Source of the DNA: Arenimonas maotaiensis
GTDB lineage: Bacteria; Pseudomonadota; Gammaproteobacteria; Xanthomonadales; Xanthomonadaceae
Assembly (NCBI RefSeq): GCF_014638745.1
Contig: NZ_BMFO01000002.1
Span: 124,001 to 188,000, forward strand
DNA: 64,000 nt
Direction of reading: 5' to 3'
Every line of letters starts with the position of its first letter. Position 1 is the first letter of the stretch. The notes beneath the pieces are model-generated. The model worked only from the letters and a program-made list of their open reading frames with translations. It searched no databases and had not been told where the DNA came from. The translations under genes were made by a program, and so were the position numbers. Positions 1 to 7,702 of the stretch are shown piece by piece.

Positions 1-2931
1 GCCGCCTTCAAAGCGGGCTTTCTCCACGGTTGAATCGCCTTCGCCTTTCAGGGCGTACGGCGTGGTGCCGATGGCCGAAGCGTCCATCAGGTGCAATTTG
101 CGCAGCTGGCCGCCTTTATCAGACACGTCCCAGAACTCATCCGGGCTGGAAGGCCAGGGAATGCGCGGGAAATCCGTTTTCAGGAATTCAGCATAGGTTT
201 CGCGGTAGGCGGGGCAATGCAGTGCGCCATAGATATAGTCGAAAACTGCCATTTCATCAGGCTGCCCATGTTTTGGGTGGGCGGCCAATTTTTTTAGCTG
301 GGAATAAATATTTGCATTGAAATTAACGCGGTGATTACCTTCAATAATTTCATTATTTGCGGAAATATATAGTGGTGCAACGTAGCCGCGTTCTTTAGAC
401 TTGTTTGAAATATAGCTATCATCAGTGATGGAATTACAAATAAAAACGTGTGACCAATTTGGGCTTGTGCTTTGTCTGCAAATATCTATGGCTATATTGT
501 CATTTGGCAATAAGTGTTGCATGACTTCATTTCGCGGATTGCAGTGAAATCCTTTAGATATTCCTGTGTAATGCGTCCAGCGATAGTCAAATGGCCTATA
601 AGCAATCGGTTTCAAATTGCTTGGAGAAATATTCTTCAGAATGTCTTGTTGAGCGCCAATGATGCTCCAATCTCTAGCGTCAGGACCAAGATCATATCTT
701 TCTCGCGCTTCATCCGGCGATAAAGTAATAAATTCTTTAATTCGGTTTGCAAGTCTATCTTTATCAATGTCTATCGTTAAAGAGTCTCGTGCGGTCACAA
801 TGCCGACGGAGTTAACTGGCATAAAATTCTGAAATTCAAAACCATTTTGGTACAAAGATTCAAGGCCAAAGTCGCGACTCACAAATGCAAATTGAGGCGA
901 TTTACAGGTCAAATTATTCCATTTGATATTTTTAACACTGCCATCTAGTAAAGAGCTATATTTTTTTGTTCTATCGCCCCAAAAATCGGAATGAAAAACT
1001 TGAGATAAATCTTCAATGCCTTTCTTTTCCTTATTTTTCAGCGCGATGATAATTGAAACGCCCTGCTGGATATCAAATACATTTTTATCTTGACTGCCGT
1101 CTGGCGAAACCTCTCTCTTCTTATAGTTTCCATGCAAATCAATAACATAAATTTTGTGGAATGTTTTCAGTAGATGCCAGCGCATGCCGCGGAAAGTCGG
1201 ATTGTCCAAATAGCCGTGATTGGTAATAAAGCCCAGAACGCCTTCTCCGTTCTTTTCAATCAGATATTCTGAAAAGCGAATGAACTTCACATAATCATCG
1301 TTAATCCACTTCGGGTTGCGCTCTTTCAGCTTTTCTTTGCCGCCGGGCTCCTTCTTATACGCATCCATCAAGCCCATTATCCAGTTGCCTTTGTTGGCGC
1401 TTTCCCCGGAGTAGGGCGGGTTGCCAATGATGCACATAATCGGCATGTCACGCTTCACCGTATTGGCTTCCCTCACTTCATTGGAAAGCCACTGCGCAAA
1501 CGGCAGAGTCTGGTTGGCGGGTTCCGCCTCTTCCAACGAGTTGGTGAGATACACGCCCAAACGCGGTGATTTATCTCCTGTCGGCTTGTAGCCCAGCTCG
1601 GTCAGGATCATGTCCAGCTTCATGTGGCACATGGCATAAGACGCCATCAGCAGCTCGAAACCGTGCAGGCGCGGTATCAGGTCCTTTTCGATGTATTGCG
1701 ACCACATGCCTTCGGCCACGTTTTTGACTTTCGGCGCGATCTGCTTGATGGCCTCGGCCAGGAACGTGCCGGTTCCGGTGGCCGGGTCCAAAATCTGTAC
1801 CCGATGCACGTCTTTCTTGGTGGTGACGCGTTTGCCTTTCTTGTCAGTCTGGCCGATATCCCAGTCGATCGTGACTTTAGAGGTGTCGGCCAAGCCGTCC
1901 GGCAGACCGAATTCGGTCTGCAGCACCTCATCCACCGCACGCACGATGAAATTCACCACCGGCTCCGGGGTGTACCAGACGCCGCGCGCCTTGCGCTTGG
2001 CCGGGTTGTAGGCGGCCAGGAAGGTTTCGTAGAAGTGCAGGAACGGATCCTGCTGGCCGGTCAGCTTGCCGAACCCGGCCATGATTTTCTTCACATCGGT
2101 GGCCTGGAACACGTCGGCTAGGTCGTCGATGATCCAGGCGATGCGGTCGTCCAGGTCGTGGCCGGCGATATAGGCGAACAGGCTGCGCAGGAACGGATTG
2201 GATTTTGGCAGCAGCTCCAACGCCTCGGAGCGGGTGAAGGTTTCCAGCGTGGTGTCGTGCAGGCGGGCGGCGAACATGCCGTAGGCGATGGTTTCGGCGT
2301 AGATGTCGGCGAAATCGTCCGGCTTAATATCGTGGATCAGGTGTTCCTTGAACGCCCGGTATTGGTTGGTCAGTTCGGTTGTCAGCTCGCTGTCGGCCTT
2401 CAGGGCATTGGCCAGTACGTCTTTGATCAGGATGGCCTTGCCGGCCATCTTCTCGGCCAACACCCGTGGCGAGGTGATGGTCTGCGGCCGTTGGCCGATG
2501 AAGTCGCGCAGCAGGTTTTCCAGTTTTTCGTACTGATCCGGGCGCGGCTGGATGCCGAGCAGGTAATCGGCCACGGTAACCGAAGCGATCAGTTCGCCGT
2601 TGCGGTAGAAATCCCAGTCCAGACAGTTGGTGTAGATCAGGTTCGACAGCGCGTTCTTGTAGCGCTCCTGCTGGTTCTTGTTGGCGTCCTTCATGCCGCG
2701 CAGACCAATGCCAATGTCCTTGGCTTCGGCATGGCCGATGATGAGTTCGCCGCGCTGAATGATGAAATCCGGTGCGCCGCAGGCCACACGCTTGGGTTCG
2801 TTCAGGGCGGTTACGCCATCGGCTAGGCCGCTGAACAGGGTTTGCAATGCCGGTCGGTAGGAGTGTTCAGTGGCGGCGCCGGTTTTATGGACGGCTTGCA
2901 CTTGACTGATAAAATCCGCAATAAGGCTCAT
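1..2931 (-). CDS. Type IIG-like restriction-modification enzyme (nuclease + N6-adenine methylase), partial
   Basis: Single open frame of 977 codons from an ATG at 2931 running off the left edge, so the C-terminus is missing. The N-terminus has a PD-(D/E)XK-type nuclease signature (P54-D55, then E69-A-K71), followed by a helical linker and an adenine-methylase core with motif I DPATGTGTF (D382 onward) and catalytic NPPY (N504-Y507). The order nuclease-methylase-recognition region is that of single-chain type IIG and helicase-less type ISP enzymes, which both cut and methylate. It would modify host DNA and cleave unmodified foreign DNA. DNA coding for about residues 547-880 is visibly AT-rich, while both flanks are GC-rich, suggesting that the recognition part was replaced. 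No other R-M gene adjoins it. The family call is firm; cutting activity is inferred. Confidence 0.85.
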   Translation of the reverse strand, partial: MSLIADFISQVQAVHKTGAATEHSYRPALQTLFSGLADGVTALNEPKRVACGAPDFIIQRGELIIGHAEAKDIGIGLRGMKDANKNQQERYKNALSNLIYTNCLDWDFYRNGELIASVTVADYLLGIQPRPDQYEKLENLLRDFIGQRPQTITSPRVLAEKMAGKAILIKDVLANALKADSELTTELTNQYRAFKEHLIHDIKPDDFADIYAETIAYGMFAARLHDTTLETFTRSEALELLPKSNPFLRSLFAYIAGHDLDDRIAWIIDDLADVFQATDVKKIMAGFGKLTGQQDPFLHFYETFLAAYNPAKRKARGVWYTPEPVVNFIVRAVDEVLQTEFGLPDGLADTSKVTIDWDIGQTDKKGKRVTTKKDVHRVQILDPATGTGTFLAEAIKQIAPKVKNVAEGMWSQYIEKDLIPRLHGFELLMASYAMCHMKLDMILTELGYKPTGDKSPRLGVYLTNSLEEAEPANQTLPFAQWLSNEVREANTVKRDMPIMCIIGNPPYSGESANKGNWIMGLMDAYKKEPGGKEKLKERNPKWINDDYVKFIRFSEYLIEKNGEGVLGFITNHGYLDNPTFRGMRWHLLKTFHKIYVIDLHGNYKKREVSPDGSQDKNVFDIQQGVSIIIALKNKEKKGIEDLSQVFHSDFWGDRTKKYSSLLDGSVKNIKWNNLTCKSPQFAFVSRDFGLESLYQNGFEFQNFMPVNSVGIVTARDSLTIDIDKDRLANRIKEFITLSPDEARERYDLGPDARDWSIIGAQQDILKNISPSNLKPIAYRPFDYRWTHYTGISKGFHCNPRNEVMQHLLPNDNIAIDICRQSTSPNWSHVFICNSITDDSYISNKSKERGYVAPLYISANNEIIEGNHRVNFNANIYSQLKKLAAHPKHGQPDEMAVFDYIYGALHCPAYRETYAEFLKTDFPRIPWPSSPDEFWDVSDKGGQLRKLHLMDASAIGTTPYALKGEGDSTVEKARFEGG

Positions 2932-2959
2932 AGGCTCGGAGTCAAAAAGACATTGAGCC

Positions 2960-2988
2960 ATTAAATCGGGCTATCCGAGATGCGTCAA
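2960..2988 (-). promoter_or_regulatory. Sigma-70-like promoter of the R-M enzyme
   Basis: On the minus strand a -35 TTGACG (2988-2983) and a -10 TTTAAT (2965-2960) are separated by 17 bases, about 30 bases upstream of the start codon at 2931. Confidence 0.5.
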
Positions 2989-3075
2989 TGCCGGAGCCGG
3001 CCGTTTTTGCCGTCAGTCCTGGAAAATAACCCCAGAATTTTTCTTATGCCGGTCTGATGGCGTAAGCCCTGCTTA

Positions 3076-3870
3076 CTACAGCAAGCCCAATTCCGCATCC
3101 GTGGCGCGATGGCCGTATTTGTCCTTCGGCGGCCACGGGCGCGTGCGCCAGTCGGGTTCGAACGCGAACGAGGAACGCTGGCGTCCGGGCGGCAGGCCGC
3201 CGTTGCCGGTGCCGATGGCGTAGTCGTAATAGGCTTTGACGATTTCTTCCCGGCAGGTCTGTTGCGCGGCCGGATGCGCCAGGCAGGCGTCGCGCCAGCG
3301 CCGGACGCGGGCGAAGCGCGACTCCTCGGGCAGCTCGAAGCCCTCGTAGTAATCCAGGAACCAGAAACGCTGGAACAGCGGCGTGAACGCGGTTTCGGCC
3401 AGACCGAAGCGTTCGAACAGGAAATCGCCGTCCGGTGCGTGTTTGCCGAGGAACGCGTCCAGCTGCGCGTACTGCGCCAGCAGGGCGTCGCGGAATTCAC
3501 CGCGGCGGGCCGGATCCTGATTCAGCACATAGGCGTAGCCGGCGGCGCCGAACGCGCCCTCCATGCGGATCAGCATATTCTCCACGGCATGTTCATACGG
3601 ATCGCGCCGGCCGACGCGCGGCTCCGGATAGCGGTCTTCCAGATACTGCAGGATGACCAGGCTTTCCTTGACGATACGGCCGTCTTCGGTTTCCAGCACC
3701 GGCAGGGCGGTGCTGCCGCCGGTCTTGGCCAGGAAGTCCGCCGGCCGCGGCCGGCTCATGTCGATGGCCTCGAACCGGACCTGGTCGCGCAGGCCTTTCA
3801 GTTCCAGCATGATTTCCACGCGCTGGCAGAACGGACAGACCGGGATGTGGTAGACGGTGAGCGCGGACAT
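3076..3870 (-). CDS. Glutathione S-transferase family protein
   Basis: 264 residues. The N-terminal thioredoxin-fold half starts MSALTVYHIPVCPFCQ with a CPFC pair (C12, C15), the redox form seen in omega/glutaredoxin-like GSTs, and contains the glutathione-contact segment around TALPVLET-EDG and ESLVILQYLE (the usual 'ES' signature). The helical C-terminal half follows. It probably binds glutathione and carries out thiol transfer or dehalogenase-like chemistry in the cytoplasm; the substrate cannot be read from sequence. The last ~50 residues (charged, Trp/Pro-rich) go beyond the core fold. It starts 2 bases after the yajQ stop, so the two are probably cotranscribed. Confidence 0.8.
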   Translation of the reverse strand: MSALTVYHIPVCPFCQRVEIMLELKGLRDQVRFEAIDMSRPRPADFLAKTGGSTALPVLETEDGRIVKESLVILQYLEDRYPEPRVGRRDPYEHAVENMLIRMEGAFGAAGYAYVLNQDPARRGEFRDALLAQYAQLDAFLGKHAPDGDFLFERFGLAETAFTPLFQRFWFLDYYEGFELPEESRFARVRRWRDACLAHPAAQQTCREEIVKAYYDYAIGTGNGGLPPGRQRSSFAFEPDWRTRPWPPKDKYGHRATDAELGLL

Positions 3871-3872
3871 GG

Positions 3873-4355
3873 TCAGTCGCGGAAATTCTCGAACTGCAGC
3901 GGCAGCTCGAATTCCTTCGATTTCAGCAGGGCGATGGCCTCCTGCAGGTCGTCGCGCTTCTTGCCCATCACCTTCAGCTTGTCGCCGTTGATCTGCGAGT
4001 CGACCTTCAGCTTGGCTTCCTTGAGCGCGGCCGCGATCTTCTTGGCGGTCTTCTGCTCGATGCCGGATTTCATCGTCACCTTCTGCCGGGCTTCGGCCAG
4101 GTTCACCTCGGGGTCGGCCACGTCCATGCTGCGGATGTCGATGCCGCGTGCGATCAGGCGCGCCTTCAGGATGTCGAGCATCTGCTGCAGCTGGAAGTCG
4201 CTCGGCGCCTTCAGGCTGACCACGGTCTTTTCCAGGGTGAAGGAGGCCTCGACGTTGCGGAAGTCGAAACGGTTCTTGAGTTCGCGGTTGGCGGTGTCGA
4301 CGGCATTGACCAGCTCGTGGCTGTCGACCTCGGACACGATGTCGAATGAGGGCAT
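3873..4355 (-). CDS. yajQ: YajQ family nucleotide-binding protein
   Basis: 160 residues starting MPSFDIVSEVDSHELVNAVD, the conserved YajQ N-terminus, and ending with the family's ELPLQFENFRD. The start at 4355 is supported by GGAGG just upstream; a longer frame exists but lacks homology. YajQ proteins have two ferredoxin-like folds that bind nucleotides. In Xanthomonas a YajQ protein has been described as a cyclic di-GMP effector, relevant because the window also holds a clp gene and a GGDEF/EAL gene. First gene of a two-gene unit with the GST. Confidence 0.93.
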   Translation of the reverse strand: MPSFDIVSEVDSHELVNAVDTANRELKNRFDFRNVEASFTLEKTVVSLKAPSDFQLQQMLDILKARLIARGIDIRSMDVADPEVNLAEARQKVTMKSGIEQKTAKKIAAALKEAKLKVDSQINGDKLKVMGKKRDDLQEAIALLKSKEFELPLQFENFRD

Positions 4356-4418
4356 GTTTCCTCCGGAAATTGTCGCCATAGTGTGCCCTGCGTGCCGTGC
4401 GTGTGCAATCATGACGGG

Positions 4419-5309
4419 ATGGCCCATGATCCGAAACACGACAACCGCCGCCGCGGCATCGCCATGATGCTGCTGGCCTGCCTGTTCTTCAGCCTGATGG
4501 ACGCGGTGATGAAGCGGCTGACCGCCGATTTCCCCGCCATCCAGGTCACCGCACTGCGTTCCATCAGTTCGCTGCCGCTGATCCTGGCCTACGTGCATTG
4601 GCGCGGTGCCTGGGGCTCTTTGTGGCGGGTGCGTTGGCCATTGCATCTGTTCCGCATGGCGCTCGGCGTGGCGATGCTGACCCTGTTCGCGTTCGCGCTC
4701 AAAAGCCTGCCGCTGACCGAGGCCTACGCGCTGTTCTACATCTCGCCGCTGGCGATCGCCGCGCTGTCCATCCCGTTCCTGGGCGAGCGCGTCCCGCGCG
4801 CCAGCTGGATCGCCATCGCGGTCGGCCTGCTGGGCGTGCTGGTGGTGCTCAACCCGCGCGGCGCAGGACTGGTCAGCCTGGCCGGTTTGGCGGTGCTGGC
4901 GTCGGCGCTATGCTATGCCTGCTCGGCGATCACCGTGCGCCTGCTCAGCCGCACCGACAGCTCCGAGAGCATGGTGTTCTGGATGCTGCTCGGCGTCTCG
5001 CTGGTGGCCGGTCTGATGGCGCTGCCCGGCTGGGTCGCGCTCGAGCTCCGGCATCTTTGGCCGCTGGCGGCGTTGGCGGTGACCGGCTTCCTCGGCCAAC
5101 TGACCATCACCGAGGCGTTCAAGCTGGCGCCGGCGGCGACGGTGACGCCGTTCGAGTATTCGGCCTTGGCCTGGGGTCTCGGCCTCGACCTGCTGGTCTG
5201 GCAGACGGTGCCCGGCCTGCGCGTGTTCATCGGCGCCGGCATCATCGTGGCCAGCGGCATCTATCTGGCCCGGCACGAGGCCGGCTTGCCGGAGGCTGAA
5301 CGGCCCTGA
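4419..5309 (+). CDS. EamA/DMT-family transporter
   Basis: 296 residues with about ten hydrophobic segments in two EamA repeats (first ending near LLGVLVVLNPRGAG, second near GAGIIVASGIYLAR). Typical family features include SLPLTEAYALFYISPL with a following GERV. Members export or import metabolites or drugs across the inner membrane; the substrate is unknown. The ATG at 4419 is preferred over an upstream GTG at 4383, which would add twelve cysteine-rich residues with no family match. Divergent from yajQ with about 60 bases between the starts. Confidence 0.85.
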   Translation: MAHDPKHDNRRRGIAMMLLACLFFSLMDAVMKRLTADFPAIQVTALRSISSLPLILAYVHWRGAWGSLWRVRWPLHLFRMALGVAMLTLFAFALKSLPLTEAYALFYISPLAIAALSIPFLGERVPRASWIAIAVGLLGVLVVLNPRGAGLVSLAGLAVLASALCYACSAITVRLLSRTDSSESMVFWMLLGVSLVAGLMALPGWVALELRHLWPLAALAVTGFLGQLTITEAFKLAPAATVTPFEYSALAWGLGLDLLVWQTVPGLRVFIGAGIIVASGIYLARHEAGLPEAERP

Positions 5310-5310
5310 G

Positions 5311-5337
5311 CCCGGCCGCGCCCTTCACGCGGCCGGG
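5311..5337 (+). terminator. GC-rich hairpin after the EamA gene
   Basis: Perfect 10-bp inverted repeat CCCGGCCGCG / CGCGGCCGGG with a 7-base loop, one base after the stop codon. No T-run follows; the 3' arm instead runs into the TATAAT of the next gene. It could be a weak or Rho-assisted terminator, or a regulatory structure. Confidence 0.45.
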
Positions 5338-5339
5338 AC

Positions 5340-5345
5340 TATAAT
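5340..5345 (+). promoter_or_regulatory. -10 element of the DUF4136 lipoprotein gene
   Basis: Exact TATAAT 26 bases upstream of the start codon at 5371. No good -35 is visible because the spacer is occupied by the preceding hairpin. Confidence 0.5.
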
Positions 5346-5370
5346 CGAAACACGCATGAGGAGGTGTTGC

Positions 5371-5937
5371 ATGAAACGCATCGCGATGAAAACCCTGTTG
5401 CTGGCGGCGGTCCTCGGCCTGACCGCCTGCGCCACCCGCCCGCTGATCGACAGCCAGACGCGCGCCGGCACCGATTTCACGGCTTACCGCAGCTATGCCT
5501 ATGTGGAGCAGCCCGGTACCGACAAGGCCGGCTACTCGACCATCCTGACCAGCCATTTCAAGGCCGCGGTCGACCGCGAGATGGCCGCGCGCGGCTATGT
5601 GTTCGACGCCGCCGATCCGGATCTCCTGGTGAACTTCTTCTCCAACGTCGAGACCCGCAGCGAGTCCTACAGCACGCCGACGGTGCGCATGGGCTACTAC
5701 GGCTACCGCGGCGGCGTCATCGCCGTGCCGCTGTACGGCGATGACGTCTCGACCCGCAACTACCGGGTCGGCACCGTCAACATCGACGTGGTCGACGCCA
5801 AGCGCAAGGAGCTGGTCTGGGAGGGCGTGCTGGAGGGCGCGCTCAGCCGCAAGGCCATGCGCGATCCGGCCGGCGCCGTACAGTCCGCGGTCAGCCAGAT
5901 CTTCCAGCGCTATCCGGTAGTCGCGCCCGTGCAATAA
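5371..5937 (+). CDS. DUF4136-family outer-envelope lipoprotein
   Basis: 188 residues. The lipoprotein signal peptide MKRIAMKTLLLAAVLGLTAC ends in a lipobox with cysteine 20, so the mature protein is probably lipid-anchored in the periplasm or outer membrane. The body matches DUF4136: YRSYAYVEQPG near the start, DPDLLVNFF in the middle, and a final segment on self-made derivatives (VNIDVVDAKRKELVWEGVLEG). Function unknown. The start at 5371 is chosen because AGGAGGT sits six bases upstream; an ATG at 5356 lies before that site. Confidence 0.85.
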   Translation: MKRIAMKTLLLAAVLGLTACATRPLIDSQTRAGTDFTAYRSYAYVEQPGTDKAGYSTILTSHFKAAVDREMAARGYVFDAADPDLLVNFFSNVETRSESYSTPTVRMGYYGYRGGVIAVPLYGDDVSTRNYRVGTVNIDVVDAKRKELVWEGVLEGALSRKAMRDPAGAVQSAVSQIFQRYPVVAPVQ

Positions 5938-5957
5938 GCCGGCATTCCCGCCATATG

Positions 5958-5984
5958 AAAAACCGGCCACAAGGGCCGGCTTTT
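5958..5984. terminator. Bidirectional intrinsic terminator
   Basis: AAAAA-CCGGCC-loop-GGCCGG-CTTTT between two convergent genes; the stem 5963-5968 pairs with 5974-5979. It serves the DUF4136 gene and the glycosyltransferase gene. Confidence 0.8.
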
Positions 5985-7474
5985 CATTGCGCGCCGTCGA
6001 ATTCGCCGGGCAGGGTGTAGATCATCCGGTCGCGCGGGCCGGGCTTGCGCCCTTCGATCCATTCCCCGAGCTTGCGCGGTGCGATGCCGGCCGCCGCGCT
6101 CTCGTGCAGGAAGCGCTGTTCGATCTCGCGCTTGAGAATGAACACCCGAGCGTCGGCCGGTTGCGCCAGTTCCTGCGCCAGGCTGGAATCGTAGGCCGAA
6201 TCCGAAATCGGCTTGGGCCGCGGCGTGAACGAGACCTTCTTGATATCGGCGCCGAAGTACAGGTTCAGGCCGTTGCGCGACATGTCCTCGACGAACACGA
6301 TCTGCGCCGGATCGCCGGGCAGCATCGGCCGGATGTCGGCGGCGAAGGCGCGCGAGTCCTTTTTGTGGTCGAGCGCCACCGGCAGCAGGCCTTTGATCGA
6401 CAGCAACGCCGCCAGCCAGAGCGCGGCGGCCATGGCCGCCATGCGTCCGAACGGCGCCGTTTCCAAGCGCCGGGCCAACAGCAGCACGGCCGGCAAGATC
6501 AGGCCGAGCACATACAGCGGCAGGCGCGACTGCGCCAGGCAGAACACCGTCAGCGGCAGGGCGAACCACAGCCACAGAAAACGCGTTTCTTCCGCCGGGC
6601 GCGGCAGCGCCGGCGCGCGCCGGCGGTACACCGCCAACGCCGCCAACGCCGGCAGTATGCCGAGCAGCAGGGTCGGCAGGTATTGCGTGAACGGGCCGTA
6701 CCATTCGCCATTGCGGTTGTGGGTATCGGTGGCGATGCGCGCCACCACTTCATGGCCGAGGAAATAATCGAGCAGGCCGGGGTGGCGTTGGATCACCAGC
6801 GCATACCAGGTGAAGCCGATCAGCGCGAAGCCGAGCAGGCCGAGCGGGCGCAGCAGACGGCGCGCCTCGCCATGCCAGACGGCGAAGGCCAGCACGGCCA
6901 GCAACGGTAGCAGTCCGGGCGGACCCTTGGTCAGGAACGCCAGTCCGAACGCGCACCACATGGCATCCAGCCAGCCCGGTCCGCCGCCGCCGAAGCGCGC
7001 TTGCGCGTAGCAGGCCATCGCCAGCGCGGTCATGGCCGCCAGCACGGTGTCGGTATTCACCCAGTTCGCGGCCAAGAACGCCACCGGCGAGCCGGCCAGC
7101 AACAGCGCCGGAAGCCAAGGCCGCGCGGGCGTGAACAGGCGGCCAAGCCGCAACGCCAGATAGACCCAGAGCACGAACGCGGCCGCCATCGGCAGACGCA
7201 CGGCCCACTCGTTATGGCCCAGCACCGAAACCGAGGCGGCGACGCCCCAATAAGTCAGCGGCGGCTTGGTGAAGTGCAGGCTGTCGCGGTTGCGGTACAG
7301 CGAGATCCAGTCATCGTGCTGCAGCATCTGCAGCGCCACGTTGGTGTAGCGGCCCTCGTCGGGCTCGATGATGCCGCGGCTGCCTTGGAAGCCGAAGGCC
7401 AGCAATACCGCCAATACCAACACGGCGGCGGTGGTGTGTCTGCGCAGGAAGCCGGAAATGTCCATGCCGGCCAT
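5984..7474 (-). CDS. ArnT/PMT-like glycosyltransferase family 39 membrane protein
   Basis: 496 residues with roughly 11-12 membrane segments and a soluble C-terminal periplasmic domain from about residue 370. The first periplasmic loop carries the EPDEGRYTNVA motif, whose acidic pair is the catalytic/metal site in ArnT-like GT-C enzymes, followed by HFTKPPLTYWG. Such enzymes transfer a sugar from a polyprenyl-phosphate donor to lipid A, protein or glycan at the periplasmic face. The acceptor here is unknown and no arn genes are adjacent. Possible starts are 7474 (ATG, used), 7465 (ATG) and 7498 (TTG); none has a strong ribosome-binding site. Confidence 0.8.
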   Translation of the reverse strand: MAGMDISGFLRRHTTAAVLVLAVLLAFGFQGSRGIIEPDEGRYTNVALQMLQHDDWISLYRNRDSLHFTKPPLTYWGVAASVSVLGHNEWAVRLPMAAAFVLWVYLALRLGRLFTPARPWLPALLLAGSPVAFLAANWVNTDTVLAAMTALAMACYAQARFGGGGPGWLDAMWCAFGLAFLTKGPPGLLPLLAVLAFAVWHGEARRLLRPLGLLGFALIGFTWYALVIQRHPGLLDYFLGHEVVARIATDTHNRNGEWYGPFTQYLPTLLLGILPALAALAVYRRRAPALPRPAEETRFLWLWFALPLTVFCLAQSRLPLYVLGLILPAVLLLARRLETAPFGRMAAMAAALWLAALLSIKGLLPVALDHKKDSRAFAADIRPMLPGDPAQIVFVEDMSRNGLNLYFGADIKKVSFTPRPKPISDSAYDSSLAQELAQPADARVFILKREIEQRFLHESAAAGIAPRKLGEWIEGRKPGPRDRMIYTLPGEFDGAQ

Positions 7475-7558
7475 TGTATGCCGGAAGCCGGCTGCCAAGG
7501 TGTCCGGTCATGCCATTCGGCACATGCCCCGGCGCCGGCGCCGGCCTACACTGGGAAC

Positions 7559-7629
7559 GATCCGCGCTCGGCCGAAATCCGGCCTGGTCCGCCACTTTCC
7601 TCAGCTCCCGCCCCGGCGGGAGTTTTTTT
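7559..7629 (+). ncRNA. Candidate small RNA upstream of aceF
   Basis: A textbook terminator lies here with no plus-strand gene upstream, while aceF has its own promoter downstream. Taking TACACT (7547-7552) as a possible -10 gives a ~70-base RNA with a small hairpin (GGCC 7570-7573 with GGCC 7581-7584), an apparently unpaired C/U-rich stretch containing CTTTCCTC that could pair with ribosome-binding sites, and the terminator. The -35 is poor, so the 5' end is uncertain. Confidence 0.35.
7605..7629 (+). terminator. Intrinsic terminator in the aceF upstream region
   Basis: Stem CTCCCGCC (7605-7612) with GGCGGGAG (7615-7622), followed by seven T. Strong plus-strand terminator about 75 bases before aceF, with no plus-strand protein gene to terminate. 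Confidence 0.8.
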
Positions 7630-7647
7630 GCCTGAATGCCGCCGCCA

Positions 7648-7676
7648 TTGGCAAGCCGGCCGTCTCGGGCGACAAT
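7648..7676 (+). promoter_or_regulatory. aceF-lpdA promoter
   Basis: -35 TTGGCA (7648-7653), 17-base spacer, -10 GACAAT (7671-7676), 26 bases before the aceF start and downstream of the terminator at 7605-7629. Confidence 0.6.
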
Positions 7677-7702
7677 AGAGCCCTTACTCCAGAGGATGCG
7701 TT

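Noticed and set aside
2985-3500. Short minus-strand frame overlapping the GST gene
   Set aside because: Serine/arginine-rich frame-shifted copy of the GST coding strand without its own start signals.
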